From NCBI RefSeq assembly GCF_003633715.1, contig NZ_RBIE01000001.1, positions 451,833-515,832 on the forward strand: DNA of 64,000 bases, read 5' to 3'. Below are positions 51,938-61,596 of this stretch, one piece after another (the first letter of the stretch is position 1; every line of letters starts with the position of its first letter). Source of the stretch: Thermovibrio guaymasensis (lineage in GTDB: Bacteria > Aquificota > Aquificia > Desulfurobacteriales > Desulfurobacteriaceae). Both the position numbers and the translations under genes were made by a program. The notes beneath the pieces are model-generated. The model made no database searches. It saw nothing but the letters and a program-made list of their open reading frames with translations, and was not told the origin of the DNA.

Positions 51938-53119
51938 ATGGAGAGAGAGAAGGCCGATTTAATACTAAATATGGGGCCTCAACACCCTTCAACCCACGGA
52001 GTTTTGAGGCTCATTCTTGAACTAAAAGGAGAGAAGATAGTTAACGCCGACACGGTAATCGGTTACGTCCACAGGGGTGTTGAGAAGTTAGCAGAACACA
52101 GGAAGTACATGCAGATCCTTCCCGTCTTTGATAGGGTTGACTACGTCTCTGCCAATTCCAACGAACTCGGTTTCGTTCTAGCCGTTGAGAAGTTGCTGGG
52201 GATAGAGGACAAAATTCCTCGTAGGGCCCAGTTTTTAAGGGTAATAATGGCTGAACTTACCCGTATCTCCTCCCACCTAATATGGCTTGGGACCCATGCC
52301 CTTGAGCTTGGAGCTATGAGCGTTTTCCTCTACGCCTTCAGGGAGAGGGAGAAGATACTTGACCTCTTTGAGGAGATTGCCGGTGGAAGGCTCCATACGG
52401 GCTATATGAGGATTGGCGGAGTTGCTGCAGATACGACGGATAGGTTTTTAGATGAGCTCAACCATTTCCTTGAGTTTTTCCCTGAGAAGTTAGACGAGTA
52501 TGAAACTCTCTTAACTGAAAACAGGATTTGGCTGTCAAGGACTAAGGGAGTAGGGATAATTGATAAGGAGACTGCCATAAACTGGGGGATAACTGGGCCA
52601 ACTTTAAGGGCTGCAGGTTGCGATTACGACGTTAGGAAGTACTACCCCTACTGCGTTTACGATGAGCTTGACTTTAAGGTTCCTGTCTATACCGGCGGTG
52701 ACGTTTACGACCGTTACAGGGTTAGGATGGACGAGATGAGAGAATCTCTAAAGATTATAAAGCAGTGCCTTGAGAGGATGCCGGAAGGTCCGGTTCAGAT
52801 AGAGGATACGACTGTCATCCTTCCTCCTAAAGAGGAAGTTTATAACACTATGGTTGGCCTAATACAGCAGTTTGAACTTGTAATTCACGGTATAACTCCA
52901 CCTCCAGGTGAGGTCTATGCAGCTGTTGAAGGACCGAGGGGAGAGCTGGGCTACTACATAGTGAGTGATGGTTCAAATAAACCTTACAGGCTGAGGATTA
53001 GACCTCCTTCCTTAATAAACATCTCAATACTACCACAGCTCTTAAAGGGTCACTACCTTGCAGACGTTATTTCAATAATTGGAAGTCTTGATCCACTGAT
53101 GGGAGAGGTTGATAGATGA
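51938..53119 (+). CDS. nuoD: NADH-quinone oxidoreductase subunit D
   Basis: A 393-aa 49-kDa-type subunit forming the quinone pocket with NuoB: NMGPQHPSTHGVLRL at the start, GYVHRGVEKLAEHR, ELTRISSHLIWLGTHALELGA and PYRLRIRPPSLINI near the C-terminus. Overlaps nuoE by 4 nt. Confidence 0.96.
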   Translation: MEREKADLILNMGPQHPSTHGVLRLILELKGEKIVNADTVIGYVHRGVEKLAEHRKYMQILPVFDRVDYVSANSNELGFVLAVEKLLGIEDKIPRRAQFLRVIMAELTRISSHLIWLGTHALELGAMSVFLYAFREREKILDLFEEIAGGRLHTGYMRIGGVAADTTDRFLDELNHFLEFFPEKLDEYETLLTENRIWLSRTKGVGIIDKETAINWGITGPTLRAAGCDYDVRKYYPYCVYDELDFKVPVYTGGDVYDRYRVRMDEMRESLKIIKQCLERMPEGPVQIEDTTVILPPKEEVYNTMVGLIQQFELVIHGITPPPGEVYAAVEGPRGELGYYIVSDGSNKPYRLRIRPPSLINISILPQLLKGHYLADVISIIGSLDPLMGEVDR

Positions 53120-53598
53120 CCTATGAAGAGTTTAGGGAGGAGATTAAGAAGTTAAAGGCTTCAAATAAATACCCGAGCCTAAAATCTTACACTCTACCTT
53201 CGCTCTGGATTGCTGAGAAGAACTTTTCAAGGATTGATCCGGAGATCATCAGGATAATCGCTCAGGAACTTGAACTTCCTTTAGTTGAGGTTGAAGAAGC
53301 TGCCCGCTTCTATGCAATGTTTCATACTAAGGAGAAGGGAAAGTACGTTATAAGAGTCTGTACGAACCTCTCCTGTATGCTAAACGGTGCTGAGGACATC
53401 GTGAGCGAGCTTAAAAGGTTGCTTGGGATAGAGGTTGGCCAAACTACTCCTGACGGTCTCTTTACCCTTGAGGAGTACGAGTGTATGGGCCTCTGTGACG
53501 GAGCTCCAGCCTTAACGATTAACGAGGAGAGGTTTTTAAGGGTTAAGAAAGAGGAGCTTCCGCAGATTTTGAAGAAGTTTGGCTGGAAAGGGGAGTAG
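53116..53598 (+). CDS. nuoE: NADH-quinone oxidoreductase subunit E
   Basis: A 160-aa 24-kDa-type subunit with a 2Fe-2S cluster. The ligands lie in VCTNLSCMLNGAEDI and YECMGLCDGAPAL. Works with NuoF in the NADH-oxidising arm. Confidence 0.94.
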   Translation: MTYEEFREEIKKLKASNKYPSLKSYTLPSLWIAEKNFSRIDPEIIRIIAQELELPLVEVEEAARFYAMFHTKEKGKYVIRVCTNLSCMLNGAEDIVSELKRLLGIEVGQTTPDGLFTLEEYECMGLCDGAPALTINEERFLRVKKEELPQILKKFGWKGE

Positions 53599-53601
53599 TT
53601 G

Positions 53602-54867
53602 ATGGAAAAGCTTTTGCTCAGGAACGTTGATAAGGAAAACTCCCATACCATAGATGTCTACCTATCGGGCGGCGGGTATCGGGCCTTTAAGAAGGCCCTT
53701 AAAGAGATGACCCCAGATGACGTGGTAGAGGAAGTTAAGATAAGCGGACTAAGGGGTCGTGGAGGAGCAGGTTTTCCCACAGGTATGAAGTGGGAGTTTG
53801 CGGCTGCAGACGTTAAGGAGCCCAAGTTCTTTGTCTGTAACGCCGATGAAGGGGAACCCTGTACCTTTAAGGATAGGGTAATAATTGAAAAGGATCCCCA
53901 CGCCCTGATTGAGGGAATGTTAATCGGTGCCTATGCAACAGGGTGCCGCTACGGGTACATCTACATAAGGGGTGAATACCCTATAGGGAGGAAGATTTTA
54001 GAGAGGGCAATAGCTGAGGCTTACGAAAGGGGTTTTTTAGGAGAGAACATATTAGGAACTGACTTCTCCTTTGACCTTTACGTTCACAGCGGTGCAGGAG
54101 CCTACATCTGCGGTGAAGAAACTGCACTTATTGAGTCGTTGGAGGGGAAGAGGGGAGAGCCAAGGATAAAGCCTCCCTTTCCCGTTAATGCAGGTTACCT
54201 GTGGAAACCTACAGTAGTTAACAACGTGGAGACCCTTGCCAACGTTCCTCTAATAATTGAAAGAGGAGGAAAGTGGTACTCCCAGATAGGTTCTCCAGAC
54301 TGCCCTGGTCCGAAGCTCTTTCCGGTTAGCGGGAAAGTTAAGAGGCCTGGGGTTTATGAGCTTCCTATGGGAACTCCTTTAGAGGAGATAATTTTTGAAC
54401 ATGCCGGAGGGATAGTTAAAGATAGGAAGCTAAAGGCGGTTTTCCCGGGAGGAGCCTCAAGCTCCGTTTTAACCAGTGAGGAGATAAACGTCCCTATGGA
54501 CTTTCCTTCCCTTGCTAAGGCAGGAACAATGCTCGGTTCAGGGGCAATTATGGTTCTTGATGAGACGGACTGTATAGTTAAGGCTACCCTCAGGCTAACT
54601 GAGTTCTTCAGACACGAATCCTGCGGTAAGTGTACTCCCTGCCGTGAGGGAACAGACTGGCTGGTTAGGATTTTAAGGAGGATAGAAGAAGGTAAGGGAA
54701 GTGAGGATGACCTTGATGTTATCCTCTCTATCTCTGAGACTATGGAAAACTCTTTCTGCGGTCTTGGAATGGCAGCTCACAACCCAGCTGCCTCAACGGT
54801 CCGGAAGTTTAAAGATGAGTACCTTCTGCACGTTAAACTTGGAAGATGCCCCTTTAGGAGTGTCTAA
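53602..54867 (+). CDS. nuoF: NADH-quinone oxidoreductase subunit F
   Basis: The NADH/FMN-binding subunit, about 421 aa: GLRGRGGAGFPTGMKW (NADH), YICGEETALIESLEGKRGEP (FMN) and ESCGKCTPCREGTDWL for cluster N3. ATG at 53602 with GGGGAG upstream; the TTG at 53599 is less likely. A complete NuoEFG arm means the complex can use NAD(H), not only ferredoxin or F420-type donors. Confidence 0.95.
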   Translation: MEKLLLRNVDKENSHTIDVYLSGGGYRAFKKALKEMTPDDVVEEVKISGLRGRGGAGFPTGMKWEFAAADVKEPKFFVCNADEGEPCTFKDRVIIEKDPHALIEGMLIGAYATGCRYGYIYIRGEYPIGRKILERAIAEAYERGFLGENILGTDFSFDLYVHSGAGAYICGEETALIESLEGKRGEPRIKPPFPVNAGYLWKPTVVNNVETLANVPLIIERGGKWYSQIGSPDCPGPKLFPVSGKVKRPGVYELPMGTPLEEIIFEHAGGIVKDRKLKAVFPGGASSSVLTSEEINVPMDFPSLAKAGTMLGSGAIMVLDETDCIVKATLRLTEFFRHESCGKCTPCREGTDWLVRILRRIEEGKGSEDDLDVILSISETMENSFCGLGMAAHNPAASTVRKFKDEYLLHVKLGRCPFRSV

Positions 54868-57053
54868 TGGAGAGCTTTAAGATAGTTATTGACGGTAAGG
54901 AGTGTGAAGCTTTTCCCGGAGAAACCGTTTTAGAGGTTGCTCAGAGGAACGGAATAATAATTCCCGTATTCTGTCACCACAAGGAGCTCCGTCCAGAGGG
55001 GGCCTGCAGGGTCTGTCTGGTTGAAGTTGAAGGAGCTCCCCGCCTAGTTACCGCCTGCACTTTAAAGGCTATGCCGAACATGGTCGTTAGGACCAATACT
55101 GAGAGGGTCCGCCTTGCAAGGGCTAGAGTTATTGAGATGATTCTGAATAACCATCCCCTTGAGTGTCCCATCTGTGATAAGTCTGGTGAGTGTGAACTTC
55201 AGATGACGGGCTTTAGGAACGGTCCTAAGAAGAGTCGCTATAGAGAGCCCCGCCGTGAGAAGGATATAGTGATTCAAGGGCCTTTAATTGAGATAGACAA
55301 CGATAGGTGCATCCTCTGCCGCCGCTGTATAAGGATGTGTGGCGAGAATATGGGTAACAGGGTCTTGGGAATTTTAAATAGGGGATACAGGGCATACATA
55401 TCTCCCTTTAATGGAGATTTCCTTGAGAGTGGCTGTGAACACTGTGGAAGTTGTGTAGACGTCTGCCCTGTAGGTTCTCTCCTAGATAGGGCTTTTAAGT
55501 ACAAGGATAGGCCCTGGAGAATGACTAAGACCTGGACTACCTGTTCCCTCTGCGGTAGCGGGTGTAGGGTTGAAATAGACACTTATCACAAGAAAGTTAA
55601 AAGGGCTGTTGGAAGAATAGGAATCAACGAAGGCCACAACAAAGGTTATCTGTGCGTTAGAGGGAAGTGGGGTTGGGATATTATCTACTCTGATAAAAGG
55701 TTGAAGGAGCCCCTTTTAAAGGAAGGTGGAGAGCTTAAGAAGATTTCCTTTGACCAAGCTCTAGAGGTTCTAAAGGAAAGAGTTATCGGAAAGAGAGTGA
55801 ACCTCTTCTTAGAGAGTTCCTTAACTAACGAGGAGCTAGATAGGCTTAAAGCTGTTTTTGGAAATCAGGCTGTTAGTGACTCTTTAGGTTACTTTAACCT
55901 CCTAAGGGGAATTGCATCTGTAACGGGAGTTCTTAAAACAGATTCCCTATCTTCAATCTATGACTCAGACGTAATCTTCCTAGTTGGAGATTTTGTGGAG
56001 GAAATAACCCCTGTTGTCTCAACCCTTTTAAGGCTTGCCGTTATTCAGAAGGGGAAAAGGTTAATCCGCCTTGGTTCTTTCCCTTCAAAGCTTGATTCGG
56101 TCTCTTTCTCCACCCTATCTGTTCCTCAAACGGAGATAGTGGATACTTTGAAACACTTAATATTGGGAACTTTTGATACTTCCTACACGAGCGGTAGTAA
56201 GGATATAGACTCCGTTGCCAAAGTTTTAAGGGGTAAAAGGGTAGCTTTCATCCTTGCCGGTTTAACACCTTACTCTGTTGAAGCTGAAGAGATAGGTAAA
56301 ACTGTTGCTTACCTTGCAGATAGGGCCGGTAACTGTAGTTTAGTTGCCGTTCCGCCAAAAGCCAACTCCTTAGGAGTTATTAATAGCTTTAACCTAAAAA
56401 GGCCTAAAGAGCTTGAAGGTGAGGTGAACGTTATAGTTAATGCTGAGTTTGATAGGGACTTCTTCGGCCTTGAACTTCCGGAGGCTGGGTTTACAGTTCT
56501 CTTTACTCCTTTCTATACCCACGAAGTTCCTCTTGCAGACCTCGTTATTCCTATTGAACTGGGACTTGAGAAGGGGGGAACTTTTACAGGAATTGAAGGA
56601 GAACTTTCCCTTAACACCGACTTGGAAGTTGAAAGTTCCCTAATAGACTTCCTCTCTCAACTTCCCGTTTGTGAGATTGAGAGTGAAGAGAAGGTTGAGA
56701 TTAAAGTCACTAAAGAGCCGGGAGTAAGGAAGTTGGACAGGAAAGAAGGAGATTTCCTCCTCACAGTCCTACCAAACAGAACCGGTTGGAATTCTGTAAG
56801 CTATTACTCTAAAAACGTTGCAAAGGTAGCCGGTGAGAGGACTTTATACCTTAACCCGGATGACTTTAAGGGAGAGTTGGTAGTTTTAAAAACAGAAGGC
56901 GGTGAAATTACCGTTAAGTCGGTTAAGGATGAGAGAGTTCCTAAAGGTCATGCTCTCCTTAGGGTAGAGAGGTTTACTAGGGACGTTTCAAACCTCTTAG
57001 GGGGGGCTTTCCCATTCTTAACGGGAGTTAAATGTGAAATTTCGGAGGAATAG
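54867..57053 (+). CDS. nuoG: NADH-quinone oxidoreductase subunit G
   Basis: A 728-aa Fe-S subunit. Residues ~1-90 bind a 2Fe-2S cluster (CHHKELRPEGACRVC..C). His/Cys ligands follow in NNHPLECPICDKSGECELQ; CILCRRCIRMCG and CEHCGSCVDVCP supply further 4Fe-4S clusters. TTCSLCGSGC begins a molybdopterin-oxidoreductase-like domain (~215-600) that is shorter and degenerate compared with true molybdoenzymes, as in other complex I NuoG proteins. Confidence 0.93.
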   Translation: MESFKIVIDGKECEAFPGETVLEVAQRNGIIIPVFCHHKELRPEGACRVCLVEVEGAPRLVTACTLKAMPNMVVRTNTERVRLARARVIEMILNNHPLECPICDKSGECELQMTGFRNGPKKSRYREPRREKDIVIQGPLIEIDNDRCILCRRCIRMCGENMGNRVLGILNRGYRAYISPFNGDFLESGCEHCGSCVDVCPVGSLLDRAFKYKDRPWRMTKTWTTCSLCGSGCRVEIDTYHKKVKRAVGRIGINEGHNKGYLCVRGKWGWDIIYSDKRLKEPLLKEGGELKKISFDQALEVLKERVIGKRVNLFLESSLTNEELDRLKAVFGNQAVSDSLGYFNLLRGIASVTGVLKTDSLSSIYDSDVIFLVGDFVEEITPVVSTLLRLAVIQKGKRLIRLGSFPSKLDSVSFSTLSVPQTEIVDTLKHLILGTFDTSYTSGSKDIDSVAKVLRGKRVAFILAGLTPYSVEAEEIGKTVAYLADRAGNCSLVAVPPKANSLGVINSFNLKRPKELEGEVNVIVNAEFDRDFFGLELPEAGFTVLFTPFYTHEVPLADLVIPIELGLEKGGTFTGIEGELSLNTDLEVESSLIDFLSQLPVCEIESEEKVEIKVTKEPGVRKLDRKEGDFLLTVLPNRTGWNSVSYYSKNVAKVAGERTLYLNPDDFKGELVVLKTEGGEITVKSVKDERVPKGHALLRVERFTRDVSNLLGGAFPFLTGVKCEISEE

Positions 57054-57527
57054 ATGGTTAAAGTAGAGCTTGCGAAGGAGTTCCCACTTTTTGAGAATTT
57101 TACGGAGAAGGAACTTCAGGAGATAGCCAACTACCTTGATTATAAGGTCTACCCAAAGGATGAGGTTCTATTTGAGGAAGGAGACCCTGGGGATAAGATA
57201 TTCTTCATAGTTAAAGGAAGGGTGGGCCTTTACAGGCCTGATCCCTTTGGAAATATGGTGAGGGTTGCCGTTAGTGAGGAGGGGACTCCTCTTGGGGAGC
57301 TCTCATTTTTCAGCAACAAACTCCACTCTTCAAAGGGAGTTGCCCTTAAAGAGACTCATGCCCTCATTCTAACTAGAGAAGGGTATGAAAAGTTGAAGGA
57401 GGAGGATCCCCAACTTGCCATTAAACTCCTTGAGGAGATAGCAAGGATAATTGCCGAAAGGCTTAAAGAGATGAATAAGAAGTTCGTTGATACTACCTGT
57501 TTTATCTGGGGAGGTCCCAAGAAGTGA
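57054..57527 (+). CDS. Stand-alone cyclic-nucleotide-binding-domain protein inside the nuo operon
   Basis: A 157-aa protein with one Crp-type cNMP-binding fold: LFENFTEKELQEIANYL, DEVLFEEGDPGDKIFFIVKG, and the phosphate-binding-cassette region PLGELSFFSNKLHSSKGVALKE (residues ~85-105). A C-terminal helix (~120-145) follows. There is no DNA-binding domain, membrane segment or enzyme domain. The cassette lacks the canonical Arg-Ser/Thr-Ala pattern for cAMP, so the ligand is uncertain. It abuts nuoG and overlaps nuoH, so it is made with complex I; a regulatory or assembly role is inference. Confidence 0.82.
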   Translation: MVKVELAKEFPLFENFTEKELQEIANYLDYKVYPKDEVLFEEGDPGDKIFFIVKGRVGLYRPDPFGNMVRVAVSEEGTPLGELSFFSNKLHSSKGVALKETHALILTREGYEKLKEEDPQLAIKLLEEIARIIAERLKEMNKKFVDTTCFIWGGPKK

Positions 57528-58483
57528 TTGATAACTTCTTAAGCCTTCTTTTCATCGTTCTCTTAATGTTGGTTGCCGTTCCTCCTATAACTTACCTTGA
57601 GAGGAAAGTATTAGGTCATATGCAGCAAAGACCCGGCCCTATGGTTGTAGGCCCCCACGGAATACTTCAGCCGATTGCCGATGCAATAAAGCTGATTTTC
57701 AAGGAGGACGTTATCCCGAAGGGCTCTGATAAGTTCCTCTTTATAGTTGCTCCCTCCTTTAGCGTTTTTTCAGCTCTCCTTGCTGCAAGCGTTGTTCCTA
57801 TAGGGTTTATAAATGCCGTTCCGATGAAGTCAGGTTTGCTCTTTGTTATGGCGATGAGTGCGATATCAATCTACGCCCTTTTCCTTGCAGGTTACTCCTC
57901 AAACGACAAGTACTCCTTTTTAGCTGGGATGAGAGCTGCTGCTCAGGTTCTAGGGTATGAACTTCCTATGGGATTTGCCCTTATGGCAGCTGTAATCCTA
58001 TTTGGCTCTTTTGACTTTAACGAGATCGTAAAGTGGCAGCAGTCCCACGGTTGGGGAATTCTCTATCAGCCTATAGCCTTTTTAATCTTTTTAGTTATGA
58101 TGATTGCCGAGATAGGTAGACCTCCCTTTGACCTTCCTGAAGGTGAAAGTGAGCTGGTTGGTGGTTTCCACACAGAGTACTCTGGAATGAGGTTTGCTGC
58201 TTTCTTCTTCGGCGAGTACATAAACATTATCGTTCTATCCTTAGTTGTTTCCCTGCTTTTCTTTGGAGGCTGGAGCGGTCCTTTTGCGAAGGAGTATCCA
58301 ATTCTAGGGGTTCTCTACCACTTACTTAAGGCTAGTTTCTTCGTATTCTTATCCTTTTGGTTGAGGGCAACTTTTCCTCGTTACAGGTTTGACCAGATGT
58401 TAGGCATTATGTGGAAAGTTTTCCTTCCCCTTTCTATACTGAACATCTTTATTGCTGCTGCAGAGGCCTTACTCGTTGGTTAG
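57524..58483 (+). CDS. nuoH: NADH-quinone oxidoreductase subunit H
   Basis: A 319-aa membrane subunit with about eight helices, which forms the quinone entry channel: PPITYLERKVLGHMQQRPGP, DAIKLIFKEDVIP, MIAEIGRPPFDLPEGESELVGGFHTEYSG (in pieces RPPFDLPEGE and GFHTEYSG) and FWLRATFPRYRFDQ. GTG start overlapping the cNMP gene by 4 nt. Confidence 0.96.
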   Translation: MIDNFLSLLFIVLLMLVAVPPITYLERKVLGHMQQRPGPMVVGPHGILQPIADAIKLIFKEDVIPKGSDKFLFIVAPSFSVFSALLAASVVPIGFINAVPMKSGLLFVMAMSAISIYALFLAGYSSNDKYSFLAGMRAAAQVLGYELPMGFALMAAVILFGSFDFNEIVKWQQSHGWGILYQPIAFLIFLVMMIAEIGRPPFDLPEGESELVGGFHTEYSGMRFAAFFFGEYINIIVLSLVVSLLFFGGWSGPFAKEYPILGVLYHLLKASFFVFLSFWLRATFPRYRFDQMLGIMWKVFLPLSILNIFIAAAEALLVG

Positions 58484-58496
58484 AAGAGGAGAGAAA

Positions 58497-58952
58497 ATGG
58501 GAGTTTTGAAGAAAGTTACCTTTTCAGACCTGTTAAAGGGGATGAAGGTTACGCTTAAGACGATGTTTAAGCCTACTGTGACTGTTCACTACCCTTACGA
58601 GAAAGTCCCTCCGAGGGATAGGTTTAGGGGGATACACGCTCTAAAGCTTAACCCTGATGGCTCTTATAGGTGTGAAGCCTGTTTCTTGTGTGCCGAAATG
58701 TGTCCGAGCAACGTTATAGACATGGAAATGACCGAGGGGAAGGACGGTAAAAAAGAGCTTGTTGACTTTACTGTAGACTTAACCAGGTGTCTCTTCTGTG
58801 GCCTTTGCGTTGAGGCCTGCCCGAGGGACGCTATAGTTATGACCGATATCTACGAATTTTCCCAGTATAGGTTAGAGAAGCTCATTCTTCATAAAGAGGA
58901 CCTTTTAGAGCTGGGGAAGTACTATCAGGAGTGGGAGAGGAAGAGGAAATGA
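58497..58952 (+). CDS. nuoI: NADH-quinone oxidoreductase subunit I
   Basis: A 151-aa ferredoxin-like subunit with two 4Fe-4S motifs, CEACFLCAEMCP and CLFCGLCVEACP (clusters N6a/b). The ATG at 58497 has AGAGGAGAG upstream; reading from further upstream gives an unrelated N-terminus. Confidence 0.95.
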   Translation: MGVLKKVTFSDLLKGMKVTLKTMFKPTVTVHYPYEKVPPRDRFRGIHALKLNPDGSYRCEACFLCAEMCPSNVIDMEMTEGKDGKKELVDFTVDLTRCLFCGLCVEACPRDAIVMTDIYEFSQYRLEKLILHKEDLLELGKYYQEWERKRK

Positions 58953-59428
58953 ATGACGTTTTCTTCTACTTATTTGGTTTCCTTTCTGTGGTCTTGGCCC
59001 TGTTGGCAGTTACCCAGAGGAACGTTATAAGAGGAGGAGTTTTCCTGCTTGGCTCTTTCGTTTCCCTTGGAGCGGTTTACTTTGCCTCAGGAGCCGAGTT
59101 TATAGGAATTGTTCAAGTAATTGTTTACGGTGGGGCTATTATAGTTCTCTACCTCTTTGCCCTTATGACTATGGATTTGAAGAAGATTAGGGAGCAACCT
59201 TTAAGTTTAGGATTTGTTTCTCTGGGAGGTTTCCTCTCAGGTATCCTCTTCCTCCTGATTGTTTATGGTCTAGCTAACTTAGGTAGAGTTCCGAAGGTAG
59301 AGATTTCAGGGGCAAGGGAGCTTGCATCTCCACTCTTTTACAAGTTCCTACTGCCCTTTGAGGTTATCTCTGTTCTCCTTCTCGTAGCTACCATTGGTGC
59401 CGTTGCCGTTGGAAGGAGGGAGAAATGA
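58949..59428 (+). CDS. nuoJ: NADH-quinone oxidoreductase subunit J
   Basis: A 159-aa subunit with five membrane helices and the signature VQVIVYGGAIIVLYLFALM. The ATG at 58949 overlaps the nuoI stop (ATGA), with GAGAGGAAGAGG upstream. It ends overlapping nuoK (ATGA). Confidence 0.93.
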   Translation: MNDVFFYLFGFLSVVLALLAVTQRNVIRGGVFLLGSFVSLGAVYFASGAEFIGIVQVIVYGGAIIVLYLFALMTMDLKKIREQPLSLGFVSLGGFLSGILFLLIVYGLANLGRVPKVEISGARELASPLFYKFLLPFEVISVLLLVATIGAVAVGRREK

Positions 59429-59718
59429 TCGGTTATGTAATACTCAGCGCTCTTTTCTTCTGTATAGGCCTTTTTGGGATTGTTGTAAGGAGGAACGTAA
59501 TCTCCCTCTTTTTCTCTCTGGAGCTCCTTTTAAACAGTGCAAACGTTCTCTTTGTAGGTTTTTCAAAGGTTCATGGGAATCTTTACGGGGAAATCTTTGT
59601 CTTTTTCGTCCTTGCTGTTGCTGCAGCTGAAGCAGCCGTTGGCCTTGCTATAGTAGTTGCCCTCTACAGGTTGAGAGGGAGTGTTAATACTGAAGATTAC
59701 AGCTCTCTGAGGTGGTAG
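59425..59718 (+). CDS. nuoK: NADH-quinone oxidoreductase subunit K
   Basis: A 97-aa, three-helix subunit with LFFSLELLLNSANVLFVGF (the conserved membrane Glu) and AAAEAAVGLAIVVALYR (second Glu), part of the proton path. Confidence 0.95.
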   Translation: MIGYVILSALFFCIGLFGIVVRRNVISLFFSLELLLNSANVLFVGFSKVHGNLYGEIFVFFVLAVAAAEAAVGLAIVVALYRLRGSVNTEDYSSLRW

Positions 59719-59720
59719 GG

Positions 59721-61586
59721 ATGGGAATAACGTTCTGGATAGCGGCTTTACCCCTTATCTCTTTCCTAATATCTGGCCTTGGGGTCTTCTTTAAAGTTGG
59801 TTCCTTAAAGAGAAAGGGCCACTACTTTGGCCTTGTTACAGTTGGTATCTCCCTCCTTCTATCCACTTACCTCCTCTTTGAAGTTATGGGGGGAAGAGTT
59901 ATAAGTGAGAACTGGTTTACCTGGCTGGTTTCCGGAGGTCTTTCTGCCTCATTTGGAGGGTACGTTGATTCCTTAACTGCTGTTATGCTTTTTGTCGTTA
60001 ACTTCGTCTCCTTCTTTGTTCACCTCTACTCTATAGGTTATATGGAAGAAGACCCTGGGTACGATAGGTTTTTTGCCTACTTAGGCCTCTTTACATTTTC
60101 AATGCTCGTTTTGGTTCTATCACCGAATTTCCTTCAGCTCTTCTTCGGTTGGGAGGCAGTCGGCCTTTCCTCTTACCTGCTTATCGGTTTCTGGTTTAAA
60201 AGGAAGAGGGCCGCCGATGCTGCAATTAAAGCCTTCCTGATGAACAGGGTTGGTGACTTCCTGTTTATTCTTGGATTGGTTTCTATTTTCTGGGTTTTCG
60301 GTTCTCTAGAGTTTGATCAGGTCTTCTCTCAGGTTTCAAAGGTTTCTGCAGGGGTTCTCAGTTTGATAGCCCTTCTCCTCCTTGGAGGAGCAGTTGGTAA
60401 GTCTGCCCAGTTCCCTCTCCACACCTGGCTTCCTGACGCAATGGAGGGACCTACTCCGATTTCGGCCCTCATCCACGCAGCAACCATGGTCGCTGCTGGA
60501 GTCTTTATGGTGGCTAGGTGTTGGCCTATTTACGATGGCAGTAGCGTTCTTGGTGTTGTTGGGATAATTGGGGTAATTACAGCCTTTGGAGCGGCCACCG
60601 TAGGTTTGACCCAGTTTGATATAAAGAGGGTTCTTGCGTACTCAACCCTTTCTCAGCTTGGGTACATGTTTGCAGCCTTAGGTGTAGGGGCTTACGTTTT
60701 TGCCATGTTTCACCTCTTTACCCATGCCTTCTTTAAAGCCCTTCTCTTCCTTGGTTCTGGAAGCGTAATTCACGCTATGGACGGTGAGCAGGACATAAGG
60801 AAGATGGGAGGGCTCTTCAAGTACATGAAAGTTACCGGAACCACTTTCATAATTGGAAGTTTGGCTCTGGTTGGAATTCCTCCCTTTGCCGGCTTTTTCA
60901 GTAAGGACAAGATAATCCTTTCAACTTACGCAAACGGTTACCTGTTGTGGTGGCTCTTTTTGACCCTCGGAGCTCTCCTGACTGCCCTCTACATGGGTAG
61001 GTTAATCTTCCTCGTCTTCTTCGGGGAAGAGAGGTTCGGCCAAAGGGAGAGAAAGCACCTCCATGAATCTCCCGCTGTTATGACGGTTCCGTTAATTGTC
61101 CTCTCCGTCCCTTCCATTTTTGCCGGTTTCCTTGAGGGATGGTTTACTGAGTTTTTGGGAAGGAGCGTTCCCAACCACTTGAGGGAGGTTTCCCACTCTA
61201 CTGAACTTTCCTTAGTATTCATAACGGTATCCCTTGCCCTTTTGGGCCTCATAGTTGCCGCCCTCTTCTACTACTGGAGGAAGCTATCTCCAGAAGTTAT
61301 TACGGAAAATCCCCTCGTAAAACCCCTCTACACTGTCGTTTACAACAAGTACTACTTTGATGAAATATACTACTACCTGTTTGTTAGAGGGGTTGGCTTT
61401 AGAGTTGGTAGGATTTCTGCCTTCGTTGATAAGTACGTTATAGACGGAATTGTGAACTGCGTTGCCCTCTTCAGCAAGTATTTTGGAGAGGTTTTAAGGC
61501 TGAGCCAAACGGGGGTTGTTAACGCCTACGCCCTTTACTTTGCTCTCGGTTTAGTCCTTGTTATAACAATTATCTGGCTGGTTTAG
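59721..61586 (+). CDS. nuoL: NADH-quinone oxidoreductase subunit L
   Basis: The distal proton-pumping antiporter-like subunit, about 621 aa and 16 helices: GWEAVGLSSYLLIGFW, HTWLPDAMEGPTPISALIHAATMVAAGVFM (HTWLPDAMEGPT) and LTHAFFKALLFLGSGSVIH, followed by the long C-terminal lateral helix and final membrane segment. I start at ATG 59721; GTG at 59712 overlaps the ribosome-binding region. Confidence 0.95.
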   Translation: MGITFWIAALPLISFLISGLGVFFKVGSLKRKGHYFGLVTVGISLLLSTYLLFEVMGGRVISENWFTWLVSGGLSASFGGYVDSLTAVMLFVVNFVSFFVHLYSIGYMEEDPGYDRFFAYLGLFTFSMLVLVLSPNFLQLFFGWEAVGLSSYLLIGFWFKRKRAADAAIKAFLMNRVGDFLFILGLVSIFWVFGSLEFDQVFSQVSKVSAGVLSLIALLLLGGAVGKSAQFPLHTWLPDAMEGPTPISALIHAATMVAAGVFMVARCWPIYDGSSVLGVVGIIGVITAFGAATVGLTQFDIKRVLAYSTLSQLGYMFAALGVGAYVFAMFHLFTHAFFKALLFLGSGSVIHAMDGEQDIRKMGGLFKYMKVTGTTFIIGSLALVGIPPFAGFFSKDKIILSTYANGYLLWWLFLTLGALLTALYMGRLIFLVFFGEERFGQRERKHLHESPAVMTVPLIVLSVPSIFAGFLEGWFTEFLGRSVPNHLREVSHSTELSLVFITVSLALLGLIVAALFYYWRKLSPEVITENPLVKPLYTVVYNKYYFDEIYYYLFVRGVGFRVGRISAFVDKYVIDGIVNCVALFSKYFGEVLRLSQTGVVNAYALYFALGLVLVITIIWLV

Positions 61587-61596
61587 GGGTGGATTG

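Noticed and set aside
54867..57053. nuoG considered as a formate dehydrogenase-type molybdoenzyme with Sec
   Set aside because: There is no in-frame TGA, the molybdopterin domain is degenerate, and the gene lies in order within the nuo operon.
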